Positions 28,542 to 36,587 of a stretch of DNA of 64,000 bases are shown here, piece after piece (within the stretch, counting starts at the first letter, position 1; every line of letters starts with the position of its first letter). The stretch is from NCBI RefSeq assembly GCF_900186985.1, contig NZ_LT906447.1:2232001-2296000 (forward strand), written 5' to 3'. The DNA is from Staphylococcus piscifermentans (GTDB taxonomy: Bacteria > Bacillota > Bacilli > Staphylococcales > Staphylococcaceae). A model generated the notes under the pieces. The model was not told the DNA's origin. It did no database searches and saw only the letters and a list, made by a program, of their open reading frames with translations. A program made the position numbers and the translations under genes.

Positions 28542-28992
28542 GTTTGTATTCACCTTTTTCTTTAATATATAGGATCATAGATTTTAAGGATATCTTATTA
28601 AGAACAGCGGGATTCATAAGAAGGATAATAAAAAATGCAAGTTGTACCGGATAAGTAAAAATCATATCCGATAGAATATAATTTAGCATAACAAACGCGC
28701 CAAAGAAACTCGCAATTTGTGACATTATTCCGAACAATAATCCTAGACCGATGGCTATTTCCCCTAAAGGCACTACAATATTGAAAATTCCTGTAGTATG
28801 AGCGACGATGTGTTCAAAAAATAATTTAAACCATACAGGTGAATCTTCATTCTGAATGACCACAGGCACTAAACCATTGATAGTAAATCCACCTGTTAAT
28901 TTTTCCCAGCCTTGTGCAAATATATAACCGCCTGAACCTGCACGAATAATGAAAATAATAATATACTGTACAATGTGTTTATAATTTTTCAT
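28513..28992 (-). CDS. saeQ: SaeQ, DoxX-family membrane protein
   Basis: This 159-residue protein has four membrane helices and DoxX-type features ([26 protein letters not shown]). In S. aureus SaeQ forms a complex with SaeP that activates the phosphatase activity of SaeS and so returns the system to its resting state. The position second in saePQRS supports the call. Its end overlaps the start of saeR. In S. aureus a second, weaker promoter for saeRS lies within this gene; I did not find a convincing one here. Confidence 0.93.
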   Translation of the reverse strand: MKNYKHIVQYIIIFIIRAGSGGYIFAQGWEKLTGGFTINGLVPVVIQNEDSPVWFKLFFEHIVAHTTGIFNIVVPLGEIAIGLGLLFGIMSQIASFFGAFVMLNYILSDMIFTYPVQLAFFIILLMNPAVLNKISLKSMILYIKEKGEYKHESHPARRR

Positions 28993-29026
28993 GTTTATTC
29001 TCCTTTAAGATGTAGTTTGATTTAAA

Positions 29027-29060
29027 AATGAAGTTGGGTTGATTGTCTCCCAACTTCATT
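29027..29060 (-). terminator. Hairpin with U-tract between saeP and saeQ
   Basis: A perfect 12-bp stem (AATGAAGTTGGG with CCCAACTTCATT) is followed on the minus strand by TTTTTAAAT. It would partly uncouple saeP from saeQRS expression. Confidence 0.8.
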
Positions 29061-29070
29061 GTGTGTTTTA

Positions 29071-29502
29071 TTATTTTACTTTTGCTGCACCGAAAATCAC
29101 GTGCGCTTTCTTGCAATAAATAGTCACTTCATTATATTTATCTAAATCTGCACCTTGAATATCGAAGGTTTGTTCTGGCTTATTATAGTCTACCATTTCC
29201 AATTGTTTACCTTCTTTGATATTACCGTCTTTAGTCAAATACACATATAAATCAGGTCCTTTAGCTGATTTGAAATCTGTCAGCATAATTTTGCCATGTT
29301 CAATCTTTACGTTACCTTCTACATGTTCTTCGCCAGATTTAAATTTACCTGTCAGTATTTTATGTTCCTTATCACTGTGTTGATGATCATGATGCTCTGT
29401 TTTATTATCCTTATGGTTTTCTTCTTTCTCTTGGTTTCCACATCCGCCTAAAATAATTGCTGTAGTTAAAGAAGCTGCTGCTATCCAATATGCTGGTTTC
29501 AT
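29071..29502 (-). CDS. saeP: SaeP lipoprotein (DM13-like domain)
   Basis: This is a 143-residue lipoprotein with signal peptide and lipobox LGGC (Cys about residue 21), then a His/Asp/Glu-rich linker (HHDHQHSDKEH) and a DM13-like domain (about 48-143: LTGKFKSGEEHVEGNVKI ... GPDLYVYLTKDG ... VTIYCKKAHVIFG). With SaeQ it stimulates SaeS phosphatase in S. aureus. The His-rich linker could bind metal; that is inference. It heads the operon and is preceded by a SaeR half-site array and a TATAAT promoter. Confidence 0.93.
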   Translation of the reverse strand: MKPAYWIAAASLTTAIILGGCGNQEKEENHKDNKTEHHDHQHSDKEHKILTGKFKSGEEHVEGNVKIEHGKIMLTDFKSAKGPDLYVYLTKDGNIKEGKQLEMVDYNKPEQTFDIQGADLDKYNEVTIYCKKAHVIFGAAKVK

Positions 29503-29545
29503 CTTAACTCCTCATTTCTCTATTTATTTGAAATATGTTGAGTTA

Positions 29546-29574
29546 ATTATATGTTGAACCTGAACGTCATACCA
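29546..29574 (-). promoter_or_regulatory. Autoregulated sae P1-type promoter
   Basis: The minus strand has a perfect -10 TATAAT (29546-29551), a 17-base spacer and a weak -35 TGGTAT (29569-29574), as expected for an activator-dependent promoter. Confidence 0.75.
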
Positions 29575-29601
29575 TTAACTGTTTATTAATTGAAACATAA
29601 C
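29575..29601 (-). promoter_or_regulatory. SaeR binding sites (three half-sites at 11-base spacing)
   Basis: Reading the minus strand: GTTAT-N6-ATTAA-N6-GTTAA, against the known SaeR box GTTAAN6GTTAA. The last half-site abuts the -35, the usual place for SaeR activation. Confidence 0.7.
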
Positions 29602-29628
29602 TTTTCATCGTGTCGAAATTGTGTCGAT

Positions 29629-29664
29629 AAAAAAGAAAAGCCAAGACATTAAAATGTCTCAGCT
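29629..29664 (-). terminator. mpfA terminator
   Basis: AGCTGAGACATT pairs with AATGTCTTGGCT, then TTTCTTTTTT on the minus strand. Confidence 0.88.
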
Positions 29665-29680
29665 CCGCTCCCAATAAGCA

Positions 29681-31090
29681 TTAATCTGCTTTATCTTTAC
29701 GTTCTTTCTTCTCTTTTTTATCTTTATGACGTTTATCTCTATGATGTTTATCTTCGTCATCATCTTCTTCGATTTCTTCTTTACGCTCTTCGTTATATTC
29801 ATATTTTAAAATAACAGTAATGATTTGATGATTTTCAACTTCTGAAATAATCCATCTATCATAGAATGTATCTACGTAATCATTTTGTTGCAAGTTTGTG
29901 TTGTGTGCTTGCAACCAACCGCCGATAGTATCGATGTCTTCTGAGTCTTCAAATTCGATGCCGAAATCATCTGTTAAATCTTCGAGTAATACGCGACCGT
30001 TAATTTGGTAAGTATTTTCTCCGAGTTTAACCACATCATTTACTTCATTTTCATCGAATTCATCTCGAATTTCACCGACAATTTCTTCTAAAATATCTTC
30101 CATGGTTAAAATACCTGCTGTACCGCCGTATTCATCAATAATCAAACTGATATGCACACGTTCACGCTGCATTCTGATCAAAGCATCGCTAATACGCGTA
30201 GTTTCTGAAATTAATGGAAGTTCATGAATGTAATTAGCAATTTTAAGCGGTTTGCCTGAAGCATACTCAGTTAAGAATTCCTTCACATTGATGAAACCTT
30301 TGATATGGTCTTTATCTCCATCTTCAGTAATCGGATAACGTGTAAATTGATATTCTTTAATCGTTTCTAAAAGTTCATCCACTGTAAAAGGTTCGTTTAA
30401 AGTGACCATTTGCGTTCTTGGTACCATGACATCTTTAGCTTGTCTCTCATCAAATGAAAAGATATTTTGCATATAAGCTAATTCTGTCTGATTGATTTCA
30501 CCGCTATTATAACTGTTGTTGATAATCATTTTGATTTCTTCTTCAGACATTGCATCGTTGTTTTCGTCGGGATCAATTCCAAAGATGCGAATAATCATAC
30601 GCGCTGAGCCATTCATTAACCAAATTAATGGTTTCATGACTAAGCCGAAATAATAAAGCGGACGTGCATATAGCAAGGCAATCTTCTCAGTGTGTTGAAT
30701 CGCAAAGGTTTTAGGTGCTAACTCACCTAATACTACATGCAAATAGGTTACAACTAAGAATGAGATCACAATTGAAATGGTTGTATTTAGGGCACCTGGT
30801 AAAGGTAATAATTCAAAGACAGGATGTAATAATTTAGAAAAGACAGGTTCTCCTAACCAACCTAATCCTAAAGATGTAACTGTGATACCAAGTTGACAGG
30901 CTGATAAATAATAATCAAGATTAGTAATCATTTTCTTGACCACTTTGGCACTACCGTTACCCTCTGATATCATTTCTTCAATTTTTGTTGCTCTTACTTT
31001 TACTAAAGCAAATTCAGATCCTACAAAGACTGTAGTTAAAGCGATTAAAAATATAAATATAACTAAATTTATTATGGTCGTACTATCCAA
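29681..31090 (-). CDS. mpfA: CNNM/CorC-family magnesium efflux protein MpfA (hemolysin-like)
   Basis: This 469-residue protein has an N-terminal DUF21 membrane domain (about 1-200, with the [19 protein letters not shown] start), a CBS pair (about 215-335), a CorC_HlyC domain (about 350-430, [14 protein letters not shown]) and a highly charged Lys/Asp/Glu tail (about 440-469). S. aureus MpfA at this place beside sae exports magnesium and protects against excess Mg. The start is TTG at 31090. The Shine-Dalgarno GGAGGTGA is 22 bases away, with a GNRA-capped hairpin between, and the whole leader is structured. Confidence 0.9.
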   Translation of the reverse strand: MDSTTIINLVIFIFLIALTTVFVGSEFALVKVRATKIEEMISEGNGSAKVVKKMITNLDYYLSACQLGITVTSLGLGWLGEPVFSKLLHPVFELLPLPGALNTTISIVISFLVVTYLHVVLGELAPKTFAIQHTEKIALLYARPLYYFGLVMKPLIWLMNGSARMIIRIFGIDPDENNDAMSEEEIKMIINNSYNSGEINQTELAYMQNIFSFDERQAKDVMVPRTQMVTLNEPFTVDELLETIKEYQFTRYPITEDGDKDHIKGFINVKEFLTEYASGKPLKIANYIHELPLISETTRISDALIRMQRERVHISLIIDEYGGTAGILTMEDILEEIVGEIRDEFDENEVNDVVKLGENTYQINGRVLLEDLTDDFGIEFEDSEDIDTIGGWLQAHNTNLQQNDYVDTFYDRWIISEVENHQIITVILKYEYNEERKEEIEEDDDEDKHHRDKRHKDKKEKKERKDKAD

Positions 31091-31215
31091 TTAGTTCCCT
31101 ATTGCTAGGGATTCACCTCCAAAATTATATGCCGCTGTGTACGGCATTGATGTAAATTTCGTAATGCTTAATGTTACACGAATTAAAGCTACATCCTTCC
31201 CATGATCACAGCGAC
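31091..31215 (-). ncRNA. Structured leader RNA of mpfA (candidate riboswitch)
   Basis: A closing helix joins GTCGCTGTG (31215-31207) to CACAGCGGC (31139-31131), 9 bp with one GU. It encloses GGATGTA/TACATC and GCTTTAAT/ATTAAGC stems. The 3' arm ends 10 bases before the Shine-Dalgarno (31120-31113). A CCCTA-GCAA-TAGGG hairpin (31110-31097) then sits between it and the TTG start. It does not match the M-box, yybP-ykoY or NiCo consensus that I know. Confidence 0.6.
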
Positions 31216-31247
31216 ACCTCCCAACTAGCGTAAAATCTAACAAGAAT

Positions 31248-31256
31248 ATCATACCA
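31248..31256 (-). promoter_or_regulatory. Extended -10 promoter of mpfA
   Basis: The minus strand reads TGGTATGAT. It gives a transcript start near 31241 and a leader of about 150 bases. Confidence 0.55.
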
Positions 31257-31349
31257 TAATAGCAAGTGAAATAGTAAATTTTTTGGATTGAATCACTCGG
31301 AATTCCATCACACCATTTCATCACAATTTTAAAGTACTTTTTCGAAAAA

Positions 31350-31409
31350 AACAGCTGATTAACCGGACAATAAAACGCTTTAGTTTATTATCCTTAATCA
31401 GCTGCTTTA
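31350..31409 (-). terminator. Second terminator downstream of fruA
   Basis: CAGCTGATTAA pairs with TTAATCAGCTG, with an inner GGA-AATAAA/TTTATT-TCC stem, followed on the minus strand by TTTTTTT. Confidence 0.88.
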
Positions 31410-31444
31410 TCCAATATATTTATTTACCTACCACAGTAAATAAC

Positions 31445-31480
31445 ATTTTAAAGTGAGCCCGAATTAACAGGCTCACTTTA
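31445..31480 (-). terminator. First terminator downstream of fruA
   Basis: AAAGTGAGCC pairs perfectly with GGCTCACTTT. Two terminators in tandem insulate mpfA from fru transcription. Confidence 0.85.
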
Positions 31481-31518
31481 TCTATAATGCGCTAAATCGA
31501 ATTGAATTTCAAATTTAA

Positions 31519-33477
31519 TTATTCATCCATAGATTCTGCCGCTGCAATTTCATCTGCTGTTGGTTTACGTTTCAATAAACCGTAGATGACAGCACCGATA
31601 ACAGAACCGATAGCAATGGCTAATAATGTTTGTAAAGAATGGCTCCAGTCTGTACCGAAGATGACGAAGATACCACCATGCGGCGCGTGGATAGAAGAGC
31701 CTAATGCAAGTGCGATTGCTCCAGCTACACCTGAACCAACCATCATTGATGGAATAACTCTTAATGGGTCAGCTGCTGCAAATGGGATTGCGCCTTCTGT
31801 GATAAATGAAGCACCCATTACAAAGTTAGGAACGATAGAACCACGTTGTGCTTTAGTAAATTTACGTTTGAAGATAAGCATCGCTAAAGCGATTGCGATT
31901 GGCGGCACCATACCACCGACCATTGCTGCAGTAATTGGAGCTGCATTACCTTCTGTTAAAGCTGCTGTTGCGAATACATAAGCGGCTTTGTTGAAAGGTC
32001 CACCCATATCAATAGCCATCATTGCCCCGATAACAAGTCCTAATAACATGATATTAGCACCTGATAAACTGTTTAAACCGTTTAATAATAAATGGTTAAT
32101 CCAAGATGCTGGCGGGTTGAATACATAAATCATGAGTAAACCAGTGATTGTTACAGATAATACTGGATAAATTAATGTAGGTTTTAAACCTTCTAATGAT
32201 TGAGGCATACGGCGAGTCATCGCTTTAATACCTTCAGTTAAATAACCTGCTAAGAAACCGGCAATAATACCGCCGATGAATCCTGAGTCACCGCTGATTG
32301 CTAACATACCACCAACTAAACCTGCTGCCATACCTGGTTTATCTGCAATACTACGAGCAATGAATGCAGCAAGGATTGGAATAATTAACGCGAAGGCACT
32401 GTTTTTACCTATATTCCATAATTGTTCAGCGAAAGCATTGTAATCTGAAGATTTCGGATCAAATGAGTTAGTACCGAACATAAAGGCAATTGCCATTAAG
32501 ATACCGCCGGCAATAACCAATGGCAACATATTAGAAACACCATTCATCAAGTGTTTATAAATTGTTTTACCGACACTTTGTTTCTCAGTTTTACCGCCAT
32601 TTTGACCTTGTGCACCTTTGCCATGTCCTTCTTTTGCTCTAAACGGTTCACGGTCTGTTGCTAACGCTAAGTCGATTAATTCTTCAGGACGTTTAATCCC
32701 ATCTGCTACAGGAACTTGAACTACATTTTTGCCGTCAAAGCGGTCTGTTTCAACATGCACATCTGCAGCCACAATAATACCGTTTGCTTTTTCAATATCT
32801 TCTGAAGTCAAACGGTTTTTAATACCGCTTGAACCATTCGTTTCGACTTTCATTTTAACGCCCATTTTTTTGGCTTGTTTAAGCAATGCATCTTTAGCCA
32901 TGTACGTATGGGCAATACCTGTAGGACAAGCAGTTACACCAAGAACATAAGGTTCATCTGATTCTGATTTATCACCTTCAGCAGCTGGATCTACACTTGC
33001 TTCTTCCTCTTCATCTGGTGCTTCATCATCTGCTTTATCAATAATTGCTAATACTTCCTCAGGTGTTTCAGCATGCAATAATGCTTCTCTGACCTTATCA
33101 TCCATTAAAATACCTGATAATTTTGCGAGTGCATCTAAGTGTGTTTGAGCACCGCCTTCAGGAGCTGCAATCATAAAGAACAAATGTGCAGGTTGACCAT
33201 CTAAACTTTGATAATCTACCCCTTCTTTAGACTTTCCGAAAGCGATGGCTGGTTTTTTAACCGCCGCTACTTTCGCATGCGGAATTGCAATTCCTTCTCC
33301 GATACCTGTTGTACTTTGTCCTTCTCTTGCAAAAATAGCTTCTTTGAAAGCTGCTTTGTCACTTAAAATGCCTGCTTGGTCTAATTGATCAACTAGTGTA
33401 TCAATAACGCCCTCTTTAGTCGTTGCATCAACATCCATTGCGATTGTATCGCGTGTTAACAATTCAGTTATTCTCAT
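31519..33477 (-). CDS. fruA: PTS fructose transporter, EIIABC
   Basis: This 652-residue permease imports fructose as fructose 1-phosphate. EIIA comes first (residues 1-150, phospho-His in GIAIPHAKVAAV), then EIIB (about 178-275, phospho-Cys in VTACPTGIAHTYMAKDAL) and the membrane EIIC (about 305-640). Acidic and Gly/Gln-rich linkers separate the domains. It starts 6 bases after fruK, last gene of fruR-fruK-fruA. Confidence 0.96.
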   Translation of the reverse strand: MRITELLTRDTIAMDVDATTKEGVIDTLVDQLDQAGILSDKAAFKEAIFAREGQSTTGIGEGIAIPHAKVAAVKKPAIAFGKSKEGVDYQSLDGQPAHLFFMIAAPEGGAQTHLDALAKLSGILMDDKVREALLHAETPEEVLAIIDKADDEAPDEEEEASVDPAAEGDKSESDEPYVLGVTACPTGIAHTYMAKDALLKQAKKMGVKMKVETNGSSGIKNRLTSEDIEKANGIIVAADVHVETDRFDGKNVVQVPVADGIKRPEELIDLALATDREPFRAKEGHGKGAQGQNGGKTEKQSVGKTIYKHLMNGVSNMLPLVIAGGILMAIAFMFGTNSFDPKSSDYNAFAEQLWNIGKNSAFALIIPILAAFIARSIADKPGMAAGLVGGMLAISGDSGFIGGIIAGFLAGYLTEGIKAMTRRMPQSLEGLKPTLIYPVLSVTITGLLMIYVFNPPASWINHLLLNGLNSLSGANIMLLGLVIGAMMAIDMGGPFNKAAYVFATAALTEGNAAPITAAMVGGMVPPIAIALAMLIFKRKFTKAQRGSIVPNFVMGASFITEGAIPFAAADPLRVIPSMMVGSGVAGAIALALGSSIHAPHGGIFVIFGTDWSHSLQTLLAIAIGSVIGAVIYGLLKRKPTADEIAAAESMDE

Positions 33478-33483
33478 GCATTG

Positions 33484-34404
33484 TCACTCCTTTTCCAAGT
33501 CCGTCAAAACTATTTTTTCCCTTACTGCTTCGATGTCTGCCTTTCCAGCTAAATCATCACTGAATGCGGTTGCGGTACCTGAGGCAACTGCATTGCGAAA
33601 TGCTTCTGGTACGTTCATTCCATTTTCTAGACCTGCAATCATACCAGCCACTGTGCTGTCACCAGAGCCGACAGTATTGATTACTTCACCTGTCGGAACT
33701 TCAGCTTTGATTTGATGTTTATCATCAATATAAATCGCTCCATCACCGCCGAGAGATACAATGACTGCATGTGCACCCTTCGCCAATATCTCTGTACCGA
33801 AACGCACTACATCTGCATCTGATTTAATTTGTGTATTGAACATTACTTCCAACTCATCTTTATTCGGTTTTATAAAGAAAGGATGGTAAGGTAATACCGC
33901 TTCTACCAAATGTTTCTCTGCATCTACTACTAACTTCGCGCCTGTTTCTTTCGTGATTTGTGCAATTTGCACATAAGCATCATCCGGGATACTCTTAGGC
34001 ACGCTGCCTGCTACCACAACTGTGTCTTCTGCTGAAGTTTGTTTAATTTGAGAAAGTAAAGATTGGAAAGCTTCTTCTGAGATAGCGGGCCCATTAGCGT
34101 TAATTTCTGTTTCTTGTCCTGACTTTAATTTCACATTGATTCTTGTATCTTCTTCTACTTCAATGAAGCCTGTCGGAATTTGCGCACTTTCCAAAGCATT
34201 TTTAATAAATGCACCCGGAAAACCTCCGATAAAACCTAAAGCTGTGGAATCCGTATTTAAAGTTTTCAATACTCGAGAAACATTAATACCTTTGCCTCCA
34301 GCAAATTTGTAAGTTGCATTTGCGCGATTAAGCCCTCCTGTGGCAAAATCAGCAACTTTCATTACATAATCAATAGACGGATTGAATGTTACCGTATATA
34401 TCAT
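33484..34404 (-). CDS. fruK: 1-phosphofructokinase
   Basis: This is a 306-residue PfkB-family kinase that makes fructose 1,6-bisphosphate from fructose 1-phosphate. It has the N-terminal substrate segment FNPSIDYVMKVADF with GGKGINVSRVL, and the catalytic aspartate in NTVGSGDSTVAGMIAG. It overlaps fruR by 4 bases. The gene is called fruB in some staphylococcal annotations. Confidence 0.96.
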   Translation of the reverse strand: MIYTVTFNPSIDYVMKVADFATGGLNRANATYKFAGGKGINVSRVLKTLNTDSTALGFIGGFPGAFIKNALESAQIPTGFIEVEEDTRINVKLKSGQETEINANGPAISEEAFQSLLSQIKQTSAEDTVVVAGSVPKSIPDDAYVQIAQITKETGAKLVVDAEKHLVEAVLPYHPFFIKPNKDELEVMFNTQIKSDADVVRFGTEILAKGAHAVIVSLGGDGAIYIDDKHQIKAEVPTGEVINTVGSGDSTVAGMIAGLENGMNVPEAFRNAVASGTATAFSDDLAGKADIEAVREKIVLTDLEKE

Positions 34405-35165
34405 GATTGTCCTCCTTCTAATACGAATTGTTTATGATAGGCTTTGATATCTTGGCGTTGCAATGCTTTGTTGGAAGTTACAATCAAAGCTTGTTTTTGT
34501 TTTGGCAAATGAACGTTTGCGAAGTAAGTATGCGCGAATTTGGATGAATCGAGTAAAATAAAGATTTGTCCTCCCGATTGCATGGCCGTTTCTTTCACAT
34601 AAGCTTCTTGTTCATCAGGCGTAGACAGCCCTTTCTCTAAATCCACACCATTCATACCAATAAAAACTTTGTCGAAATGATATCTTTTTATTGTTTCTAT
34701 AGCTTTCGGACCAACTGCCGCCAAAGTATTCGGCTTAACTTCTCCACCGATGACGATAGTTTTAAACCCTTTTTGTAATAATGCTTCTACATGAGTCAGT
34801 CCGTTAGTTACGGCGACGATATTTTGAGCGGTGATATAGTTGATCATTTCATAAGTTGATGAACCGGCATCAATATAGATACAGTCATTATCTTCCACTT
34901 TCAGAGCAGCTGCTTTCGCAATTTCTCTTTTTTCTTGTGTATTGCGTCCTTTCTTCTCAGACAATTTAGGTTCACTGAGTGAAGTTGTCTTTAAAGTAGC
35001 ACCGCCATGTACACGTTGCAGTTTACCTTGATGCTGCAACTTAGATAAATCGCGGCGAATAGTGGAAGCACTGCAGCCTGTCATCTCAATCAATTCTTGC
35101 AAAGTCAGAAATTCTTTCTCCTTTAATAAATTGATAATGACCTCAAATCTTTTTTCCGTAATCAT
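34401..35165 (-). CDS. fruR: DeoR-family fructose operon repressor
   Basis: This 254-residue regulator has an N-terminal winged HTH (LQELIEMTGCSASTIRRDLSKL) and a C-terminal sugar-phosphate-sensing domain (IYIDAGSSTYEMINYI, VIGGEVKP). It is the first gene of the fru operon and should repress it until fructose phosphates accumulate. The promoter just upstream also carries a cre. Confidence 0.94.
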   Translation of the reverse strand: MITEKRFEVIINLLKEKEFLTLQELIEMTGCSASTIRRDLSKLQHQGKLQRVHGGATLKTTSLSEPKLSEKKGRNTQEKREIAKAAALKVEDNDCIYIDAGSSTYEMINYITAQNIVAVTNGLTHVEALLQKGFKTIVIGGEVKPNTLAAVGPKAIETIKRYHFDKVFIGMNGVDLEKGLSTPDEQEAYVKETAMQSGGQIFILLDSSKFAHTYFANVHLPKQKQALIVTSNKALQRQDIKAYHKQFVLEGGQS

Positions 35166-35187
35166 ATCGTCACCTCATTTCTATTTC

Positions 35188-35216
35188 ATTATAATGTTTC
35201 CGCTTACATAAATCAA
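35188..35216 (-). promoter_or_regulatory. fru operon promoter
   Basis: The minus strand has -35 TTGATT (35211-35216), a 17-base spacer and a perfect -10 TATAAT (35188-35193). Confidence 0.85.
35195..35208 (-). promoter_or_regulatory. CcpA cre site in the fru promoter
   Basis: TGTAAGCGGAAACA fits the cre consensus TGWAANCGNTNWCA with one mismatch. It fills the spacer between -35 and -10, so CcpA would block polymerase. Confidence 0.75.
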
Positions 35217-35264
35217 CCAAAATCTTTCATTTTCATTCAAAAACAATCATTTAAAAGTAAAAAA

Positions 35265-35318
35265 AGAGAACAGAATGCCGAAATAACATAATTTAAGTTA
35301 TTTCATCGTTCTGTTCCG
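35265..35318 (-). terminator. ybaK-like gene terminator
   Basis: A GGAACAGAACGATGAAATAA stem pairs with TTATTTCGGCATTCTGTTC, followed on the minus strand by TCTTTTTTTAC. Confidence 0.8.
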
Positions 35319-35323
35319 CTTCC

Positions 35324-35812
35324 TTAATCCATATGATGATTGGCGACATCAGCTAATGTCGCATTAGTTACTTTTGCTAAATCTTGTACATCCACTTCCA
35401 TTTGAACGCCGCGCTGTCCGCCACTGACAAAGATTGTTTCCTGTTGCTCAGCAGACTGATCAATGACAGTAGGATAAAGATGTTTCATACCTACGGGCGA
35501 GCAACCGCCACGGATATAACCTGTTACTTTAGTAAGGTCTTGAAGCGGAAGCAAATGCAGTTTTTTCTCTTTAACCGCTTGAGCCGCATGTTTCATATTT
35601 AAATTTCCTTCAACTGGAATCACAAATACATACGGATCACCATCATTATTGATAAACACTAACGTTTTGAAAACTTGTTCCGGTGAAGCATCGATTAATT
35701 TAGCCACTTCTTGTCCTTCTATATGCGTTTTTCCCATTTTAAAGGTGCGTACTTCATACTGAATGCCCTCATTTTCTAAAATACGCATCGCATTTGTTTT
35801 CTTCTGTTTCAT
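35324..35812 (-). CDS. ybaK: Cys-tRNA(Pro)/Cys-tRNA(Cys) deacylase YbaK
   Basis: This 162-residue YbaK/ProX-domain protein hydrolyses mischarged Cys-tRNA(Pro). The catalytic-pocket segments are TLVFINNDGDPYVFVIPVEG, GYIRGGCSPVG (the GxxxP region) and FVSGGQRGVQMEV. I choose ATG 35812, with GAGGTGA in front; an in-frame start ten codons upstream lacks a site. Confidence 0.9.
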   Translation of the reverse strand: MKQKKTNAMRILENEGIQYEVRTFKMGKTHIEGQEVAKLIDASPEQVFKTLVFINNDGDPYVFVIPVEGNLNMKHAAQAVKEKKLHLLPLQDLTKVTGYIRGGCSPVGMKHLYPTVIDQSAEQQETIFVSGGQRGVQMEVDVQDLAKVTNATLADVANHHMD

Positions 35813-35890
35813 GTCATTCACCTCATGCCTCAAATATAGCATTTTTAGGCTTTTAAAAGAAACTCGTCTTGCTTATTTAATATTTTAGAC

Positions 35891-35961
35891 AAAAAAAAAC
35901 AAGGTGACTGACCATATCTTAGTGCTCGCAATCAGCGAACCTTTGTGTCAGATGCACCTTG
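35891..35961 (-). terminator. Terminator overlapping the end of the 119-residue gene
   Basis: CAAGGTG (inside the last codons) pairs with CACCTTG, with an inner TCTGAC/GTCA stem, then nine T residues on the minus strand. Confidence 0.8.
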
Positions 35962-36291
35962 TGAAGTGAAATCTTCAAATAAATGTTTGCTCGTTTTCAA
36001 GTTAATAGATGTAATCGAAATTACAAATGCTTTCTCTGCTTTATTTGTGTCTACATGTTGCTTACTTTCTGATTGTGCCTGATGACTAATGTCATTTCCA
36101 GCAACCGCGCTATAAGATGGAGGCGGTCCACTTTCTTTCGTTTCATTTGAAGAAACTTGCTTACCTTGCATAAAAGTTGAAACTCCATTTTGGAATTTAG
36201 CAAGCTCTGTTTCGTTCGATACTAAGACAAGTAGAAAAACCAGACAGCAAGTCAGAATGCCAGCATAAATCCATAATAATACTGTTCTCAT
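35932..36291 (-). CDS. Membrane-anchored protein of unknown function
   Basis: This 119-residue protein has one N-terminal hydrophobic helix (about residues 5-25), followed by a polar, Ser/Gln/Lys-rich outside segment with a PPP turn (ESGPPPSYSAVAG). The end is probably extracytoplasmic and disordered. GAGGGAAG precedes the ATG. No family is recognised. Its last codons form one arm of its terminator. Confidence 0.7.
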   Translation of the reverse strand: MRTVLLWIYAGILTCCLVFLLVLVSNETELAKFQNGVSTFMQGKQVSSNETKESGPPPSYSAVAGNDISHQAQSESKQHVDTNKAEKAFVISITSINLKTSKHLFEDFTSQGASDTKVR

Positions 36292-36484
36292 TCTACTTCC
36301 CTCGTCGTTCTGTTATCGTGTTTACAATATTAACACACAAACAAAGCTAAATCTTTATGTAGCATGCTATTTAAACCAAATGTAATATACGTAATAAATG
36401 TAACACAAACGATATTTTTTAAAGGTGACAATTCTATTTAATGTAAGAGTTTTCAATTCAATAAACATCATGATTTCATCCATA

Positions 36485-36530
36485 TAAAAAACGTGCAGGA
36501 AACACTTTTTTCATTTCGTTTCAGCTGCAC
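36485..36530 (-). terminator. Terminator of the lactate-dehydrogenase-like gene
   Basis: ACGTGCAGCTGAAAC pairs with GTTTCCTGCACGT (minus strand), followed by TTTTTTATAT. It lies 57 bases beyond the stop. Confidence 0.8.
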
Positions 36531-36587
36531 GTCTTTACCTGCTTTTAATTCAATTATGTTACAAATTCAATACATTTAATTCGAACG

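Noticed and set aside
31091..31324. 77-codon minus-strand frame over the mpfA leader
   Set aside because: It has no start site and overlaps the structured leader; the paired segments explain the sequence better than coding.
31586..31981. Antisense frames inside fruA, the DASS transporter gene and other long genes
   Set aside because: They mirror the codon pattern of the real genes and have no start signals of their own.
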